Source of the DNA: Novosphingobium sp. BW1
GTDB taxonomy: Bacteria > Pseudomonadota > Alphaproteobacteria > Sphingomonadales > Sphingomonadaceae
Reading direction: 5' to 3'
Assembly (NCBI RefSeq): GCF_008107685.1
Contig: NZ_VIRF01000074.1
Span: 25,088-89,087 of the forward strand
Length of the DNA: 64,000 bases
This document shows, piece by piece, positions 63,954 through 64,000 of this stretch. The notes beneath the pieces are model-generated. The model was given only the letters and a program-made list of their open reading frames with translations. It was not told where the DNA came from and ran no database searches. A program made the position numbers and the translations under genes. Positions within the stretch are counted from its first letter, which is position 1. Each line of letters begins with the position of its first letter.

Positions 63954-64000
63954 ACCTGCACTTCTTCCCGCTCCCCTCGATCTTTCCCTTTGATCTCCCC

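Overview
The window is about 64 kb of GC-rich bacterial chromosome. The gene content points to an alphaproteobacterium, most likely a sphingomonad close to Novosphingobium or Sphingobium. The grounds are recognisable alphaproteobacterial gene orders: glnB-glnA; truB-rpsO-pnp; argS-SPOR-nagZ-scpA-scpB-tatA-tatB-tatC; phoH-ybeY-corC; and mutY diverging from dciA-dsbA-dsbA-smc. Sphingomonad-type small families (DUF1489, DUF4168, DUF3142, RcnB-like) add support. The assignment rests on order and protein signatures read by eye, not on a database search. I saw no rRNA or tRNA gene, prophage, transposase or CRISPR array. This is core chromosome with some lineage-specific genes.

Layout. 1-3435 is a biotin operon (end of bioF, a small BioH/BioG-like esterase, bioC, bioD, bioA) with stop/start overlaps between most genes. 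3583-5458 holds two secreted proteins on the minus strand: a FAS1 lipoprotein and a Gly/Asn-rich protein with three YRY repeats. 5649-7571 is glnB-glnA behind a likely sigma-54 promoter. 7970-11594 carries argC, an SH3-like protein, a Roadblock protein and a PAS-type sensor gene split by an in-frame TAG. 11729-17923 has a leucyl aminopeptidase, a DUF3298-like lipoprotein, map and an overlapping pair of envelope proteins (DUF3142 plus a 708-residue helical-repeat protein). 18108-21833 is truB-rpsO-pnp. 21976-28346 contains uppP, bpt, threonine ammonia-lyase, a beta-hydroxyacid dehydrogenase and an exported amidohydrolase.

28478-35408 is an eight-gene minus-strand operon from argS to tatC. 35636-38096 has DUF4168, bestrophin and an exported sphingomonad-type protein. 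38185-44913 is a spread-out version of the miaB/phoH/ybeY/corC neighbourhood, with a hydrolase, a lipoprotein and an RcnB-like gene inserted. 44977-49406 has a LysR regulator, rhomboid protease, peptidyl-prolyl isomerase, MgtE and DUF1489. 49630-58720 holds nudC, a class C beta-lactamase-like hydrolase and mutY on minus, facing dciA, two DsbA-like proteins and smc on plus. 58954-63822 ends with a lipocalin-like protein, soxR and a probable SoxR-controlled VOC gene, an SRAP protein, ubiA and a frameshifted M20 peptidase.

The most striking signal outside genes is a family of nine ~114 bp directional, hairpin-capped intergenic elements plus one internally deleted copy. They occur about once per 7 kb, in both orientations, mostly just past gene ends. 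One copy supplies the stop codon of the FAS1 gene. They look like a non-autonomous REP/MITE-type repeat that may double as a bidirectional terminator. Other items are a good SoxR box before the VOC gene, two disrupted genes, a Shine-Dalgarno sequence buried in a hairpin before map, and two mutually exclusive hairpins before miaB.
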